Origin: a virus
IMG/VR virus record: IMGVR_UViG_3300046691_000106
Coordinates: 1-49,242 of that record
Strand: one strand, 5' to 3'
Length of the DNA stretch: 49,242 nt
Of this stretch, positions 36,596 through 46,370 are shown one piece after another. How positions within the stretch are numbered: position 1 is the stretch's first letter; each line of letters opens with the position of its first letter. The position numbers and the translations under genes were made by a program. The notes beneath the pieces were generated by a model. It was not told where the DNA came from, made no database searches, and saw only the letters and a list, made by a program, of their open reading frames with translations.

Positions 36596-38383
36596 GTGCG
36601 AGTTCTAGAAAGTTTCCTGATTGCCCTAGGCATAAAAGTAGACGAAAAATCTTTTCAGAAGGCTGACGCGGCATTCGGCGGTTTGACGAAGTCTGCCCTT
36701 CAGTTCGGCGCCGTATTAGCCAGCAAACTCGCAATTGACAAAGTAGTTGGCGACTTCAAAGACGTCGGCACGCAGATGGAAAACTTCCACAGGCTGACCG
36801 GCCTGAGCACGCAAAAGGTTCAAAGCTTCGGGCAGGCCCTCGCCGCGATGGGCGGCAATGCTTCTGACGCGCTTGGGACCTTTCAGAAGGTTCAGGAGTT
36901 AATGCGATCGCCGATTACCGGAAAAATCGAGTGGGCTGCAGACGCTGCAAAATACGGGATTGATCCTGACGTAATCATTAAGGCGAAGAGCACTGAAGAG
37001 GCGCTCGCAAACATCGCGGGCGAAATGGAGAAGCTCCCGCTGCTCCAGAAGCGCTTGGCTGGTCAAGCTATGGGGTTCAGCGACGGCGAGATAAATGTGC
37101 TCATCAAGGGCCGTGCAGAGCTCGAAAAACAGCTGGATGTGCGTAACAAGCTCGGAATCATGACCGACAAACAAGTAGAAGACGCGGCTCGTCTGACCAA
37201 GGCAAACAGCGACCTGAACCTGGTCTTTACCGATATGGGAAATACCATCGGCGGCGAACTGACCCCGGCACTTACGGAAATGGCTGAGGAATTTGTTTCC
37301 TTCTACCGAGCCAATAAAGACCTGGTCGACTCGGGGCTTAAGGAATTCTTCGGAGGCGTTGCCGACAATATTGAACTGGCTGCGGCTGCAATGGCGCTTC
37401 TTGGAGGTGCCAGCGCGCTGAAAGGACTCGCAGCCCTGAAGTCTCTTTTGGGCTTGCAGAAAACTGCACCCCCCGCGACCCCGGTGCCAACTAATGGACC
37501 TGGGGGAATCCCATTGATAGCAAGGGCGGGAATTCCTCTCGCTGCGCTCTTCTACTCAAGCAAGTTGAATGAGGGTGAAGATGAAGAGCTCCTGAAAAAC
37601 CGTATGAATCAGGGCGGCGCTCAGGCAGCCGGGCCCATGATCGACTACTTGCGATCCAAAGGTGTGTCCGAAACTCTTGCAAAAGGCATGACTGCCAACA
37701 TGCAAAAGGAAAGCGGATTCCGTGCAGATGCCGTCGGCGATGGTGGGAATGCCTACGGATTACTTCAGTGGCACCCTGACAGGCAGTCAGATTTTGCGAA
37801 GTTTTCCGGGAAGGAAATCCGCGGATCAAGCATAAAAGATCAGGCTGATTTCGCCATATACGAGGCCACAAAAGGCAAAGAGAGAGAAAACTGGAAAAAG
37901 GTTCAGAGCTCTCAAAACGCTTACGAGGCGGCAGCTGCTTACTCAAAATACGTTATACGACCTGCCGATAGAGAGGGTGAGGCCGATGAGCGCGGCAGAA
38001 TTGCTGAGTCCTACGGGGGCTCTTCACCGACTGCTTCAACGGCTCCAGAAGTCACCGACGAGCAACTGACCAAGCTCCGCGCCGGCTACGGCAAGCCAGA
38101 GCAGCCGCAGGAAGGCTTTCTAGATCAGACCAAGTCGTGGCTCGACTCCTACCGCAAACCCCCGCGGGAGTACTCAGTGGACGCGGTCGTGCAGCCCCCG
38201 GCCAAGGCCGCAGAGGCCCCGAGTCAGCAGGCGATGCCAGCCGCGGCAACCCCTGCCTACAACGACAACCGCCAGTTCCACATCCACGGTGCCGACACGG
38301 AAAAGGTCAAGCAGCTCTACAACGAGCAGCTGAGCGGACTCACTGAGTCGACGATGGAAGATTTCAGGAGCCCAGAACGATGA
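36596..38383 (+). CDS. Tape measure protein with tail lysozyme domain
   Basis: The 595-residue protein starts at GTG 36596. The N-terminal part is helical with Ala-rich and coiled segments, a hydrophobic stretch near 265-290, and a phage tail lysozyme-like domain from about residue 348, with a probable catalytic Glu in ANMQKESGF near 372 and AYGLLQWH after it. The end is proline-rich. Tape measures set tail length; the length suggests a moderately long tail (about 90 nm by the usual 1.5 angstrom per residue rule). The lysozyme domain would locally open peptidoglycan during entry. Confidence 0.85.
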   Translation: MRVLESFLIALGIKVDEKSFQKADAAFGGLTKSALQFGAVLASKLAIDKVVGDFKDVGTQMENFHRLTGLSTQKVQSFGQALAAMGGNASDALGTFQKVQELMRSPITGKIEWAADAAKYGIDPDVIIKAKSTEEALANIAGEMEKLPLLQKRLAGQAMGFSDGEINVLIKGRAELEKQLDVRNKLGIMTDKQVEDAARLTKANSDLNLVFTDMGNTIGGELTPALTEMAEEFVSFYRANKDLVDSGLKEFFGGVADNIELAAAAMALLGGASALKGLAALKSLLGLQKTAPPATPVPTNGPGGIPLIARAGIPLAALFYSSKLNEGEDEELLKNRMNQGGAQAAGPMIDYLRSKGVSETLAKGMTANMQKESGFRADAVGDGGNAYGLLQWHPDRQSDFAKFSGKEIRGSSIKDQADFAIYEATKGKERENWKKVQSSQNAYEAAAAYSKYVIRPADREGEADERGRIAESYGGSSPTASTAPEVTDEQLTKLRAGYGKPEQPQEGFLDQTKSWLDSYRKPPREYSVDAVVQPPAKAAEAPSQQAMPAAATPAYNDNRQFHIHGADTEKVKQLYNEQLSGLTESTMEDFRSPER

Positions 38384-39012
38384 GCGTCATGAGCGGCGTT
38401 ATGAGCATCTTTTCGAAAACGCTGCCTGCTCTGGGGCTGATCGAGTTCGATGCCAAGCTTGAGGGCGTCACCAGCAAGGCGATTCAGCTGACGCAGTTTC
38501 CGGTAGAGTTCGGGGCAAACGTCAACGATCACGCCATTCTGCTTCCTGATCGCTATCTGCTGACCGGTGCCGTGTCCAACACCCCGCTAGGGATTGGCCT
38601 TGACGACATCGGGATGATGGGTGCTGGAGCAGTCGCTTCGGCCGTTGGCGGCGTAGCTGGCGCGGCAATCAGTGCGGTATCGGCCTATCTGCTTGCGGGC
38701 AGCGACGAGACACGCTCGGCCACCACCTGGCGCGCGCTATCGGCCTTACTCAAGTCGCGCGCGCCCATCGAACTGGTGACCGAATACGAGACCATGCCCG
38801 AGATGGTCATCATTCGGCTTGATCAGAGGACACGCCCGGAAGACGAAGACGGCCTGATATTCATCGCCGAGCTTCAAGAGATCAGGCGCATCAGCTCTCA
38901 GGTCGGCCAAGGCGTCACCTCTGCTGATCAGTTGGCCCAGAACGATCCTATCGCCACTCAGGGCGCGCCAATGGTTACGACCGGCTCCGCGTCCGTGGAG
39001 GTCATTGCATGA
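38380..39012 (+). CDS. Dit-like baseplate protein
   Basis: The 210-residue protein follows the tape measure, where distal tail (Dit-like) baseplate proteins lie. It has a beta-rich N-terminus, a Gly/Ala-rich hydrophobic stretch (GAVASAVGGVAGAAISAVSA) and a late region with MVIIRLDQRT. It overlaps both neighbours by ATGA. Assignment is by position and pattern. Confidence 0.6.
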   Translation: MSVMSGVMSIFSKTLPALGLIEFDAKLEGVTSKAIQLTQFPVEFGANVNDHAILLPDRYLLTGAVSNTPLGIGLDDIGMMGAGAVASAVGGVAGAAISAVSAYLLAGSDETRSATTWRALSALLKSRAPIELVTEYETMPEMVIIRLDQRTRPEDEDGLIFIAELQEIRRISSQVGQGVTSADQLAQNDPIATQGAPMVTTGSASVEVIA

Positions 39013-39311
39013 GCCGGTACAAAGTCGAGGTTCAGGCCCTTCCTGCACAAACCTTCAGCGCCGCGCTGGGAGAGAACACGCTCACCATTGAGCTTCAGTG
39101 GATGGTCCGGCTAAACGTGTTTCGCGTGAACATCATGACGCCGCTGGGGGCCCTGCTCACGGCTGGCCGCTACTTGCTACCAAACGTCGATCTACTCGCC
39201 GGCCTGTACCCGCCTTCGGATACTGAGTACGGGTCCTTGGTGCTGGAGGGCGAGCAGCCGACACCCGCCAACCTTGGCATCACGAACATGCTGGTGTGGT
39301 CCGATGGCTGA
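39009..39311 (+). CDS. Baseplate plug-like protein
   Basis: The 100-residue beta-rich protein begins MSRYKVEVQALPAQTF and has the segment RLNVFRVNIMTPLGALLTAGRYLLPNVDLL, as in phage baseplate plug proteins. It lies between Dit-like and hub genes. It would close the tube end before contraction. Confidence 0.65.
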   Translation: MSRYKVEVQALPAQTFSAALGENTLTIELQWMVRLNVFRVNIMTPLGALLTAGRYLLPNVDLLAGLYPPSDTEYGSLVLEGEQPTPANLGITNMLVWSDG

Positions 39312-40239
39312 CGAAATCTACATGCGCCGGTACCGGCTGAAGGTCGGGCGTGAAACCGGATCGCTCGCTTACGAGATGGATGCCACTGGCGACGGGCTTC
39401 GCGTCACGTTCCAGATAACCCACTTCGCGGGCGGCGCCTTCAGCGTTGCCGAGATCACCATCTACAACGTGTCGGACTACAACACGCGTCAGATGCTCGG
39501 CGATGGGATTTCAAAGAAATACCAGTACATTTCGTTCGACGCAGGATTCGCCGGCCTCTTCGGCAACATCTTCACCGGGCAGATCACCAATGCCCAGCGC
39601 GTGCTGGAGGATGGCGGCTCTACTCGTGGCGTTCGGTTCTTCTGCAAGTCCTCCGCCAAGGAGCGGGACCAGAACATCATCAACCTGACGCTTTCCGCCG
39701 AGACAGATCCGGTTCAGATCATCGAGGCGTGCGCCGAGCCGTTCAATGCAGAAATCAGGTTCTACGGCGACTTCTCCGGGCTCAATCGGCGGTCGCGCGG
39801 CACGGTGCTCCAAGGCAGCCCCACCGCATGCATGAATGAACTGGCAGAGACATTCCAGTTTGATTGGATGGTCGAAAATGGCGCGATCAAGATCATCAAA
39901 CGCGGCTTCGCCATGCCGAATCAGGTTTACACGATCAGCTCAGCGACGGGAATGATCGGCTCCCCAGTGGTGACAGATACCGAAATCGGCATCCGCTCGG
40001 TGCTCAACCCAGCGCTGAAGCTCGGCAGCACCATCAAGCTGGAGTCGATGGCGCCTCAGTTCGAGTTCTCCGGGGCGTATTTCTACGAGGTCCCGCGCAC
40101 CATCGGCGAGGGCTTCTACAAGGTCAACTCTCTGGCCTACCTGGGCGACTCCCACGGCGACCCATGGGAAACACATATCAGCTGTCTGCGCCTCAGCGCG
40201 GCCGCTCAGTCAGGGATATCCGATAGGGCTACTCGATGA
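39304..40239 (+). CDS. Baseplate hub protein
   Basis: The 311-residue protein starts MADEIYMRRYRLKVGRE at ATG 39304, overlapping the plug gene by eight bases. It has beta-rich domains with ITHFAGGAFSVAEITIYNVSDYNTRQML and NAEIRFYGDFSGLNRR, as in gp27-like hub proteins of contractile tails. It forms the centre of the baseplate on which the spike sits. Confidence 0.75.
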   Translation: MADEIYMRRYRLKVGRETGSLAYEMDATGDGLRVTFQITHFAGGAFSVAEITIYNVSDYNTRQMLGDGISKKYQYISFDAGFAGLFGNIFTGQITNAQRVLEDGGSTRGVRFFCKSSAKERDQNIINLTLSAETDPVQIIEACAEPFNAEIRFYGDFSGLNRRSRGTVLQGSPTACMNELAETFQFDWMVENGAIKIIKRGFAMPNQVYTISSATGMIGSPVVTDTEIGIRSVLNPALKLGSTIKLESMAPQFEFSGAYFYEVPRTIGEGFYKVNSLAYLGDSHGDPWETHISCLRLSAAAQSGISDRATR

Positions 40240-40910
40240 ACGATCCGCTTTCGTCGCGCACGCAGGCGCAGTTCTCAAAGATGCTGCGGGAGATCTTCGG
40301 CGAGTACCTGAAGGACAACGTGCGCACCAGCATCCCCGGCCACGTTCTCAGCTTTGATCCTGTGAGCCAGTTGGCCGAAGTCCAGATCGGGCTGATGCTG
40401 GAGGACCGCCAAGGCGCAACAACGGAGCGCCGGCCGATCATTCATGTGCCGGTGCAGTTCTGGGGTGCTGCTGGTGGGACGCTTGAATGCCGCGTTGCTT
40501 CTGGAACTGAAGGGACGCTGCTCTTCTCGCAGGAGTGCATCGACTCCTGGGTCGATCAAGGCGGCGTAGCAGTGAAATCGGAGCCGCGTCGATTCTCGAT
40601 CAACGACGCCTATTTCATCCCGGGCGTGCGCTCCAAGCCCAATGCCATCACCGCATTCGCGAATGACGGTATACGCCTGCGCAGCCTGGACGGAACGGCC
40701 TACTTCTGGATTCACGACGACAAGACACTTGAGGTCGACGGGGTTTCGCTCACCGTGAAGTGCCTGACCAACTTCGAGAAGCCAGTGAACTTCGAGCAGG
40801 CGGTCACCACCGAAGCCACGATCACCAACCATGACGTGAGCATCGGTTTCGAGCATGCCCACATCGGCGTGCAGTCCGGAAACGGCACATCAGGGCCAGT
40901 GAATCCATGA
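40236..40910 (+). CDS. Baseplate spike protein (Gp138 N-terminal OB domain)
   Basis: The 224-residue protein has an OB-fold-like N-terminal domain (VLSFDPVSQLAEVQIGLML...VPVQFWGAAGG) as in Gp138/gpV-type spikes, and a His-containing beta-helix-like end (NHDVSIGFEHAHIGVQS). The trimer would form the needle that pierces the outer membrane. It follows the hub in the usual order. Confidence 0.8.
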   Translation: MNDPLSSRTQAQFSKMLREIFGEYLKDNVRTSIPGHVLSFDPVSQLAEVQIGLMLEDRQGATTERRPIIHVPVQFWGAAGGTLECRVASGTEGTLLFSQECIDSWVDQGGVAVKSEPRRFSINDAYFIPGVRSKPNAITAFANDGIRLRSLDGTAYFWIHDDKTLEVDGVSLTVKCLTNFEKPVNFEQAVTTEATITNHDVSIGFEHAHIGVQSGNGTSGPVNP

Positions 40911-41272
40911 CAGTCAGAAAACTCGACGCAGACGGCGATCTGGCCTTGGGTCAAAACAAGCTGATCACTGGCTACACCGCTGAAGAGGTCGCCCAAAACG
41001 TGCGCACGCGGCTCAAATTTTTCCTTGGAGAGTGGTTTCTTGATACCTCGGACGGCACCGACTGGTTCGGCAGCGTCTTGGGCAAGGGGTCCCGACTCGC
41101 GTCACGCGAAGCGGTCATCCGTCGTCGGATTCTCCTTGCCCCGGGCTGCGCCGGCATGACTGCCTTCAGCGTTACCTCGGACCCTGCAACCCGCGAACTC
41201 ACAGTGAGCGCGACGATCGTCAGCTCGAATGGCGACAGCGCAGACATCAACTACGTGCAGGCGATCGTTTAA
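40907..41272 (+). CDS. Baseplate wedge protein (gp25/W-like)
   Basis: The 121-residue protein has the motif TRLKFFLGEWFLDTSDGTDWFG near residue 35, typical of the small gp25/W-type baseplate wedge of DUF3383-type myophages. It lies between the spike and the J-like gene, as in P2-like and related phages. It helps set the geometry of sheath contraction. Confidence 0.8.
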   Translation: MTVRKLDADGDLALGQNKLITGYTAEEVAQNVRTRLKFFLGEWFLDTSDGTDWFGSVLGKGSRLASREAVIRRRILLAPGCAGMTAFSVTSDPATRELTVSATIVSSNGDSADINYVQAIV

Positions 41273-42531
41273 TGGCTGAAATCACAGATCAAGGCATCAC
41301 TGGCGAATCGCTCAACGATTACCTGGCGGCCCTCAAACAAAAGCTGCTGGCCATCGATCCGGATTGGAACCTTGATCCTGACTCGCCGGATGGGGAGCTG
41401 GTCGGCATTGAGGCCGAACTGATGGCGAACCTGGACGAGGGCGTGGTTGCGGCCTACCGCAGCAAGGATCCGGACAGCGCGACGGGCGAGGCGCTGCGCG
41501 ACATCGGGAAAATCTCAGGCGTGCAGATTCGCGCCGCTACCTACTCGGTCGCGCCTATCACCATCACAGGCCCTGCCGGGACGGTCTTGCCAGCTCTTTC
41601 GCAGATCCGCAGCAAGATCGACAACACGCTGTGGCTGACAACCTCAGCCATCGTTATCGGCATCAGCCAGAGCGCGACGGGATTCGCGACCTGTTCGACC
41701 TCTGGCCGGGTTCTGGCTGGGGCTGGTGAACTGAGCATCATTGGCACTCCTTACCCAGGTTGGTCTTCTGTTACCAACGGCGAGGCCACACCTGGTGAGG
41801 CGGCAGAGTCCGACGTTGAGTTCAGGGCGCGCCGGAATAACTCGGTAGCATTGGCTGGCAGCAACATGAAAGACAACATGCTGGCCAGCATCGCCAACGT
41901 GTCAGGGGTAACCGACGTCAAGATTCTGGAGAACAACAGTGATTCTCCGACGGATCCGGACGGGATTCCGTACACGGCCATCGCGGTAATTGTGAACGGC
42001 GGATCTGATGCCGACATCGGCAAGGCGATGTACGCGAAATACAACCCAGGCACGCCCATGTACCCGCGCTACAGCACCAAGACCGACACATGGGTGGACC
42101 CGCCTGGCGCCACTGGCGTGAAGGTCCAGGTCACCTCGGCCACTACCGGCAACGTTGAAACAATGACCTTTCAGCGCGCGGTCGGGCTTCCGGTGTATGT
42201 GGCCTTGAACATCAAGAAGGTCGGCAATCTTCCCAGTGACATCGATGATCGTCTGAAGAAGGCCATCATCGAGGATTCGACCAAAACTCTGTTTTCGGGC
42301 GAGTCGGTATCCGGCTTCAACCAGGGCGGCTATGACATCGGGGAGCTTGTTCCGGTGGGCAGGCTGTACACCCCGGTGAACAAGATCCTCGGGCAGTACG
42401 GCGACAGCTACATCATCAGTCTGACTATTGGGACCAGCGCCGAGAGCCAAGGCTTGACTCCTATCCAGCCTGGCATCGCGCAGATGGCCACCTTCGATCC
42501 TGACAACATCGACGTTACGGTGACGCTATGA
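41272..42531 (+). CDS. Baseplate J-like protein
   Basis: The 419-residue protein matches the baseplate J family, with DPDWNLDPDSPDGELVGIEAEL near residue 25 and a segment SDVEFRARRNNSVALAGSN in the middle. Its C-terminal half is beta-rich. It makes up the wedge of the baseplate between sheath and fibres. It begins as an ATG overlapping the previous stop. Confidence 0.88.
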   Translation: MAEITDQGITGESLNDYLAALKQKLLAIDPDWNLDPDSPDGELVGIEAELMANLDEGVVAAYRSKDPDSATGEALRDIGKISGVQIRAATYSVAPITITGPAGTVLPALSQIRSKIDNTLWLTTSAIVIGISQSATGFATCSTSGRVLAGAGELSIIGTPYPGWSSVTNGEATPGEAAESDVEFRARRNNSVALAGSNMKDNMLASIANVSGVTDVKILENNSDSPTDPDGIPYTAIAVIVNGGSDADIGKAMYAKYNPGTPMYPRYSTKTDTWVDPPGATGVKVQVTSATTGNVETMTFQRAVGLPVYVALNIKKVGNLPSDIDDRLKKAIIEDSTKTLFSGESVSGFNQGGYDIGELVPVGRLYTPVNKILGQYGDSYIISLTIGTSAESQGLTPIQPGIAQMATFDPDNIDVTVTL

Positions 42532-43187
42532 ACATGGACCACGTAGAGCGGGCGAAGAAGCGGATCATCAACCAGTATCGCGGAAAGCCACTCATGCTGA
42601 AGTGGCTGACGCATCTACCTCAGGTCGCCAACGATAGCCTGGAACCCGCTATCGATCAGATCTACGGCAGTTATGACGTTGACACGGTAACCGGCGAACA
42701 GCTGGACGTGATCGGTCGTATCGTGGGAATCCCTCGGCCGATCCTTCGCGGGGCAGCATATGACGTCTTCGGCTACGCAGGGAACGACAGCTACACCAAC
42801 TACAACGTCGCTCCTTACATCGGTGATGGTGCCGCGGTCGACGCGCCGCTCAACAATGACCTGTACCGGAAACTGATCAAGGCCAAGATCGCACGTAACG
42901 TCAGCGACGGTACCAGCGACAGCATCATCCAGCTTCTCGAAATCGTCATCGGCGTCAAGGTGACCGCGCTCGCAAGCAACGGCGACAAGTCATTCGACAT
43001 CGGAATCGCCTCAGAGCTCGACAACACCACGCAGTACCTGCTCGACAACTTCGACATCATCCCTCGCCCGCAAGGTACGCGCATCGGCCAGATATTCATC
43101 CTGCCGACAAACATTGCCGCGATCGAGCACGCCTCTGACCGCATCTACAACTTTTCAAACTTCACACTGCCCGGAGATGTGTCCTGA
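42528..43187 (+). CDS. DUF2612 baseplate protein (P2 gpI-like position)
   Basis: The 219-residue protein matches DUF2612 proteins, with EPAIDQIYGSYDVDTVTGEQ near residue 45 and VTALASNGDKSFDIGIAS in the second half. It stands where P2 gpI lies, after J and before the fibre. It likely connects the wedge with the tail fibre. Confidence 0.8.
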   Translation: MNMDHVERAKKRIINQYRGKPLMLKWLTHLPQVANDSLEPAIDQIYGSYDVDTVTGEQLDVIGRIVGIPRPILRGAAYDVFGYAGNDSYTNYNVAPYIGDGAAVDAPLNNDLYRKLIKAKIARNVSDGTSDSIIQLLEIVIGVKVTALASNGDKSFDIGIASELDNTTQYLLDNFDIIPRPQGTRIGQIFILPTNIAAIEHASDRIYNFSNFTLPGDVS

Positions 43188-44059
43188 TGGCAAGACAAGC
43201 CTTTAACAAGCGCTGGGCAGAAGACGTTGAGACTCAGAATGCTTCGACGGTCTTTCAGAACCCCGGTGACCTCAGGATCGGCACCGGCTGGGAAGGCGGC
43301 CAGGACAAGGACGCACCTCCTGCCGGACAGGAGAATTATTGGCACAACCGGGTCGATTCAGCGCTGCAGGACATCGAGCGCCATGGCGTGATGACCTGGC
43401 ATAACGAGGCGGTTTACTCCATCGGGGCACCTTGCCTTGCAGAAGACGCTCTCTATTACGAGTCGATCGCAGACGGCAATGTCGGTAATTCACCTCCCAG
43501 CAGCACTGCGTACTGGCGTCTGATCGGCGCAAGCCTGTATTCCAGTTTCACCGTTGGTGAGTATAAGGACGTCGCCCACAACGGCTCGCCTGACTCGGGC
43601 TGGCTGAAATGCAACGGCGCGTTGTTGCTCCGATCGGCATACCCGAAGCTATTCGCCAAGATCGCCACCGACTACAACACCGGCGGCGAGCTGAGCACCC
43701 AGTTCAGGCTTCCCGATTGGCGCGGCATGTTCCCACGCATGCTTGATGACGGGCGCGGGGTCGATACCGGACGAGCGCTCAACAACACACCCCAGGCCAG
43801 TCAGAACCTGGCGCACACACACAGCGCATCTACCAGTTCTGCTGGCGCTCACACCCACACCACCGAGTTCGCTCGCGAGAAGGTTGCGCCAACCCCGGCA
43901 GACAACGCGGTGCTCGGCGACCAGATCACGGACGGCAAGCAGACCATTGCAACCAACTCGGCCGGCGCCCATACCCACACCGTGAGCATCGGCTCCAATG
44001 GCGGTACGGAAGCACGCCCTGTCAACCTGACGCAGGTCAGATGGATCCGCTACTTATGA
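43187..44059 (+). CDS. Tail fibre / collar-domain protein
   Basis: The 290-residue protein has a phage tail collar domain at about 125-190 (SPDSGWLKCNGALLLRSAYP, FRLPDWRGMFPR) and His-Thr-rich tips (AHTHSASTSSAGAHTHTTEF, AHTHTVSIGSNGG) that resemble metal-coordinating HxH motifs of fibres. It would bind host receptor. It is followed by a small gene overlapping its stop. Confidence 0.8.
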   Translation: MARQAFNKRWAEDVETQNASTVFQNPGDLRIGTGWEGGQDKDAPPAGQENYWHNRVDSALQDIERHGVMTWHNEAVYSIGAPCLAEDALYYESIADGNVGNSPPSSTAYWRLIGASLYSSFTVGEYKDVAHNGSPDSGWLKCNGALLLRSAYPKLFAKIATDYNTGGELSTQFRLPDWRGMFPRMLDDGRGVDTGRALNNTPQASQNLAHTHSASTSSAGAHTHTTEFAREKVAPTPADNAVLGDQITDGKQTIATNSAGAHTHTVSIGSNGGTEARPVNLTQVRWIRYL

Positions 44060-44253
44060 CTCAGAAAACCGTTTACCAGTACGACGAGCAGGGTTGGTAC
44101 ATGGGCGAGACGCTGGCCGATGCTGACCCGATGGTCCCCGGGAACTGGCTGCTGCCAGCCGGTACAACTGAAATCAAACCTCCAATTTTCACAGCGAACA
44201 AGACCCCCAAGTGGGTCGGGTACAAGTGGAAGCTGGTAAGCCCGCAGGTGTGA
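44056..44253 (+). CDS. Small protein behind the tail fibre (fibre assembly candidate)
   Basis: The 65-residue protein starts MTQKTVYQYDEQGWYMGETLA at ATG 44056 overlapping the fibre stop. It has a beta-rich pattern with Trp residues and resembles the N-terminal part of tail-fibre assembly proteins. The function is inferred from position. Confidence 0.6.
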   Translation: MTQKTVYQYDEQGWYMGETLADADPMVPGNWLLPAGTTEIKPPIFTANKTPKWVGYKWKLVSPQV

Positions 44254-44254
44254 C

Positions 44255-44704
44255 ATGGAAATGAAGCGCAAACGTAAATTCAGCGACAAGATGGAGAAAT
44301 TCTGCCTTGCCTACGTTGAAACCGCGAATGCTGCCGAGTCATACCGCATCGCCTACAGCACCGCCAACATGGCCACGGCCACGATTGGTCGCGAAGGGTA
44401 CAACGTCCTTCAACTGCCTCAGGTACAGGAGCGGTTGGCAGAGTTGCGCGAGCGCGTGATGGATCGCCATCAGATCACCGTTGACACTCTCCTGCTTGAA
44501 CTGGAAGAGGCCCGCAAGGCAGCTTTATCGGCAGAGACGCCACAAGCTGCCGCCGCCGTAGGAGCGACCATGGGTAAGGCCAAGCTGCTGGGCCTGGACA
44601 AGAAAATAGTTGAGCTGACCGGCAAGAATGGCGGCGCCATCGAAACCAAGTCTCAGGTTACGGTGGACAAGAAAACCCTCGAATCTGTTCTCGATCGCCT
44701 ATGA
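44255..44704 (+). CDS. Small terminase subunit
   Basis: The 149-residue protein has an N-terminal helix-turn-helix region (CLAYVETANAAESYRIAY) and a central coiled coil, as in Terminase_2-type small subunits that bind the packaging site. It overlaps the large subunit by ATGA, and no other terminase-like gene is present. Its place after the tail genes is unusual. The packaging site is probably in or near this gene. Confidence 0.8.
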   Translation: MEMKRKRKFSDKMEKFCLAYVETANAAESYRIAYSTANMATATIGREGYNVLQLPQVQERLAELRERVMDRHQITVDTLLLELEEARKAALSAETPQAAAAVGATMGKAKLLGLDKKIVELTGKNGGAIETKSQVTVDKKTLESVLDRL

Positions 44705-46314
44705 CCGCGCTTCTCGACTGGGAAACAATGAGTCGGGAGGAAAAAGAAGCATCCAAAATGATCAGCGAGCATTCCCCGCTCGCGTTCATGCGCGTCTTTT
44801 TCCAGATCAATCAGGGGATGAAGTTCCTTTGCAACTGGCACCACCGCTACATGGATTACACCGCCCAGCAGGTCCTGCAGGGCAAGCTTAAGAACGTCGT
44901 CTTCAACATGCCGCCAGGTGGCACCAAGACCGAATACTGGTCGATACACCTGCCGGCATACGTGATGACGAAGTTCGACCGGACGCGCAATCTGAGCGTT
45001 TCCTACTCGAAATCGCTGGTCGAAGAAAACTCCAACCGCATCAAGTCGATCATCACCAGTTCGGAATATCAGGAGCTCTGGCCCTGCTCTCTGGGGAAAG
45101 CTGACGTTGCGAACTGGATCGTCACCGACGACAACGGGCGCAACAAGCACCAGATCTTCAGTCGCTCAACTGGCGGGCAGATCACTGGCGTCCGGGGCGG
45201 CTACATCTCCGAAGGCTTCAGCGGGTTCATCAACCTCGATGACCCAGAAAAGGCCGACAGCGCATTCAGCGCGACCATGCGGGCCAAAGCCCAGCGGATC
45301 GTGGTCAACACCCTACGCAGTCGGCGGGCATCACCTGACACCCCGGTGATCTGCACTCAGCAGCGCCTGCACACCGACGACGTGTCGGGATTTTTGCTCG
45401 CCGGCGGCATGGGCCTCGATTTCTCGCACATCAAGGTTCCAGCCTTGGTGACGCGCGAATATATCGAAAGCCTACCGCGCGAGATCCGGGAGCACGCCGA
45501 GCGCGACGTGTTCAGCGGGCCCTCAGTCGTCCGGGGCGGTGTCGAGTATTGGTCCTACTGGCCTGCCAAGGAGTCGGTCTTTGACCTGATGGCCCTGTGG
45601 GACCGGGATGCTTACACTCTGGTCAGTCAGTATCAGCAGTCACCTATCGCCCTGACTGGCGGCATGATCGATGCCGACTGGTTCCCGACCTACGAGCAGC
45701 TGCCGTTCCTTGTTTGGCGCGGCGTGTATGTCGACACAGCCCAGAAGACCGATGAGCAACACGACTTCTCGGTGTTCAGTCACTGCGGTCTGGGCATAGA
45801 CGGCAACCTGTACATCATCGAGATTGTTCGCGGCAAATGGGATGCCGGTGATCTGGAGACCGAAGCGCTCAAGGTCTGGCAGCGCTGGCAGCCTTGGGAC
45901 AACTTCCGACCGGCAACCCTTCGCTATATGCGGGTCGAGGACAAATCGAGCGGTACCGGCCTGATTCAGACGATCAGCAAAAAGGGCTCGATCCAGATCC
46001 AGCCACAGCCGCGCGGCCCCGCCAGCAACAAAGTCGTGCGCTGCATGGATGCCGTGCCGTGGTTCAAGTCTGGTCGGGTCTTCGTTCCCGCCATCTATGA
46101 CGAGCACGGCAACAAGATCGACCAGGTGAAGGATCACCGAGGCGTTGCCATTGCCCCCACGGATTGGGTGCCGACGTTCCTCACCGAAGCATCCGCGTTT
46201 ACCGCTGACGACACCCACGACCACGACGACCAGATCGACACGATCTTCGACGCCGTAGCCGACATGCTCATTTCGGGCGGCGGCGACTTCTTCTCCAGCA
46301 ACTGGCTTTCATAA
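44701..46314 (+). CDS. Large terminase subunit
   Basis: The 537-residue protein has a Walker A-like PPGGTKTE at 71-78 and a Walker B candidate FINLDDPEKAD, then a nuclease domain (VYVDTAQKTDEQHDFSVFSHCGLGIDG). It powers DNA packaging and cuts the concatemer. It lies downstream of the tail genes instead of before the portal. A 56-base gap separates it from the tail spike. Confidence 0.9.
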   Translation: MTALLDWETMSREEKEASKMISEHSPLAFMRVFFQINQGMKFLCNWHHRYMDYTAQQVLQGKLKNVVFNMPPGGTKTEYWSIHLPAYVMTKFDRTRNLSVSYSKSLVEENSNRIKSIITSSEYQELWPCSLGKADVANWIVTDDNGRNKHQIFSRSTGGQITGVRGGYISEGFSGFINLDDPEKADSAFSATMRAKAQRIVVNTLRSRRASPDTPVICTQQRLHTDDVSGFLLAGGMGLDFSHIKVPALVTREYIESLPREIREHAERDVFSGPSVVRGGVEYWSYWPAKESVFDLMALWDRDAYTLVSQYQQSPIALTGGMIDADWFPTYEQLPFLVWRGVYVDTAQKTDEQHDFSVFSHCGLGIDGNLYIIEIVRGKWDAGDLETEALKVWQRWQPWDNFRPATLRYMRVEDKSSGTGLIQTISKKGSIQIQPQPRGPASNKVVRCMDAVPWFKSGRVFVPAIYDEHGNKIDQVKDHRGVAIAPTDWVPTFLTEASAFTADDTHDHDDQIDTIFDAVADMLISGGGDFFSSNWLS

Positions 46315-46370
46315 CTCAATCCGTCGGCCGCTCCCGGTCGCGCTCATCAAATTCGCCCCAAGGAAATCAC

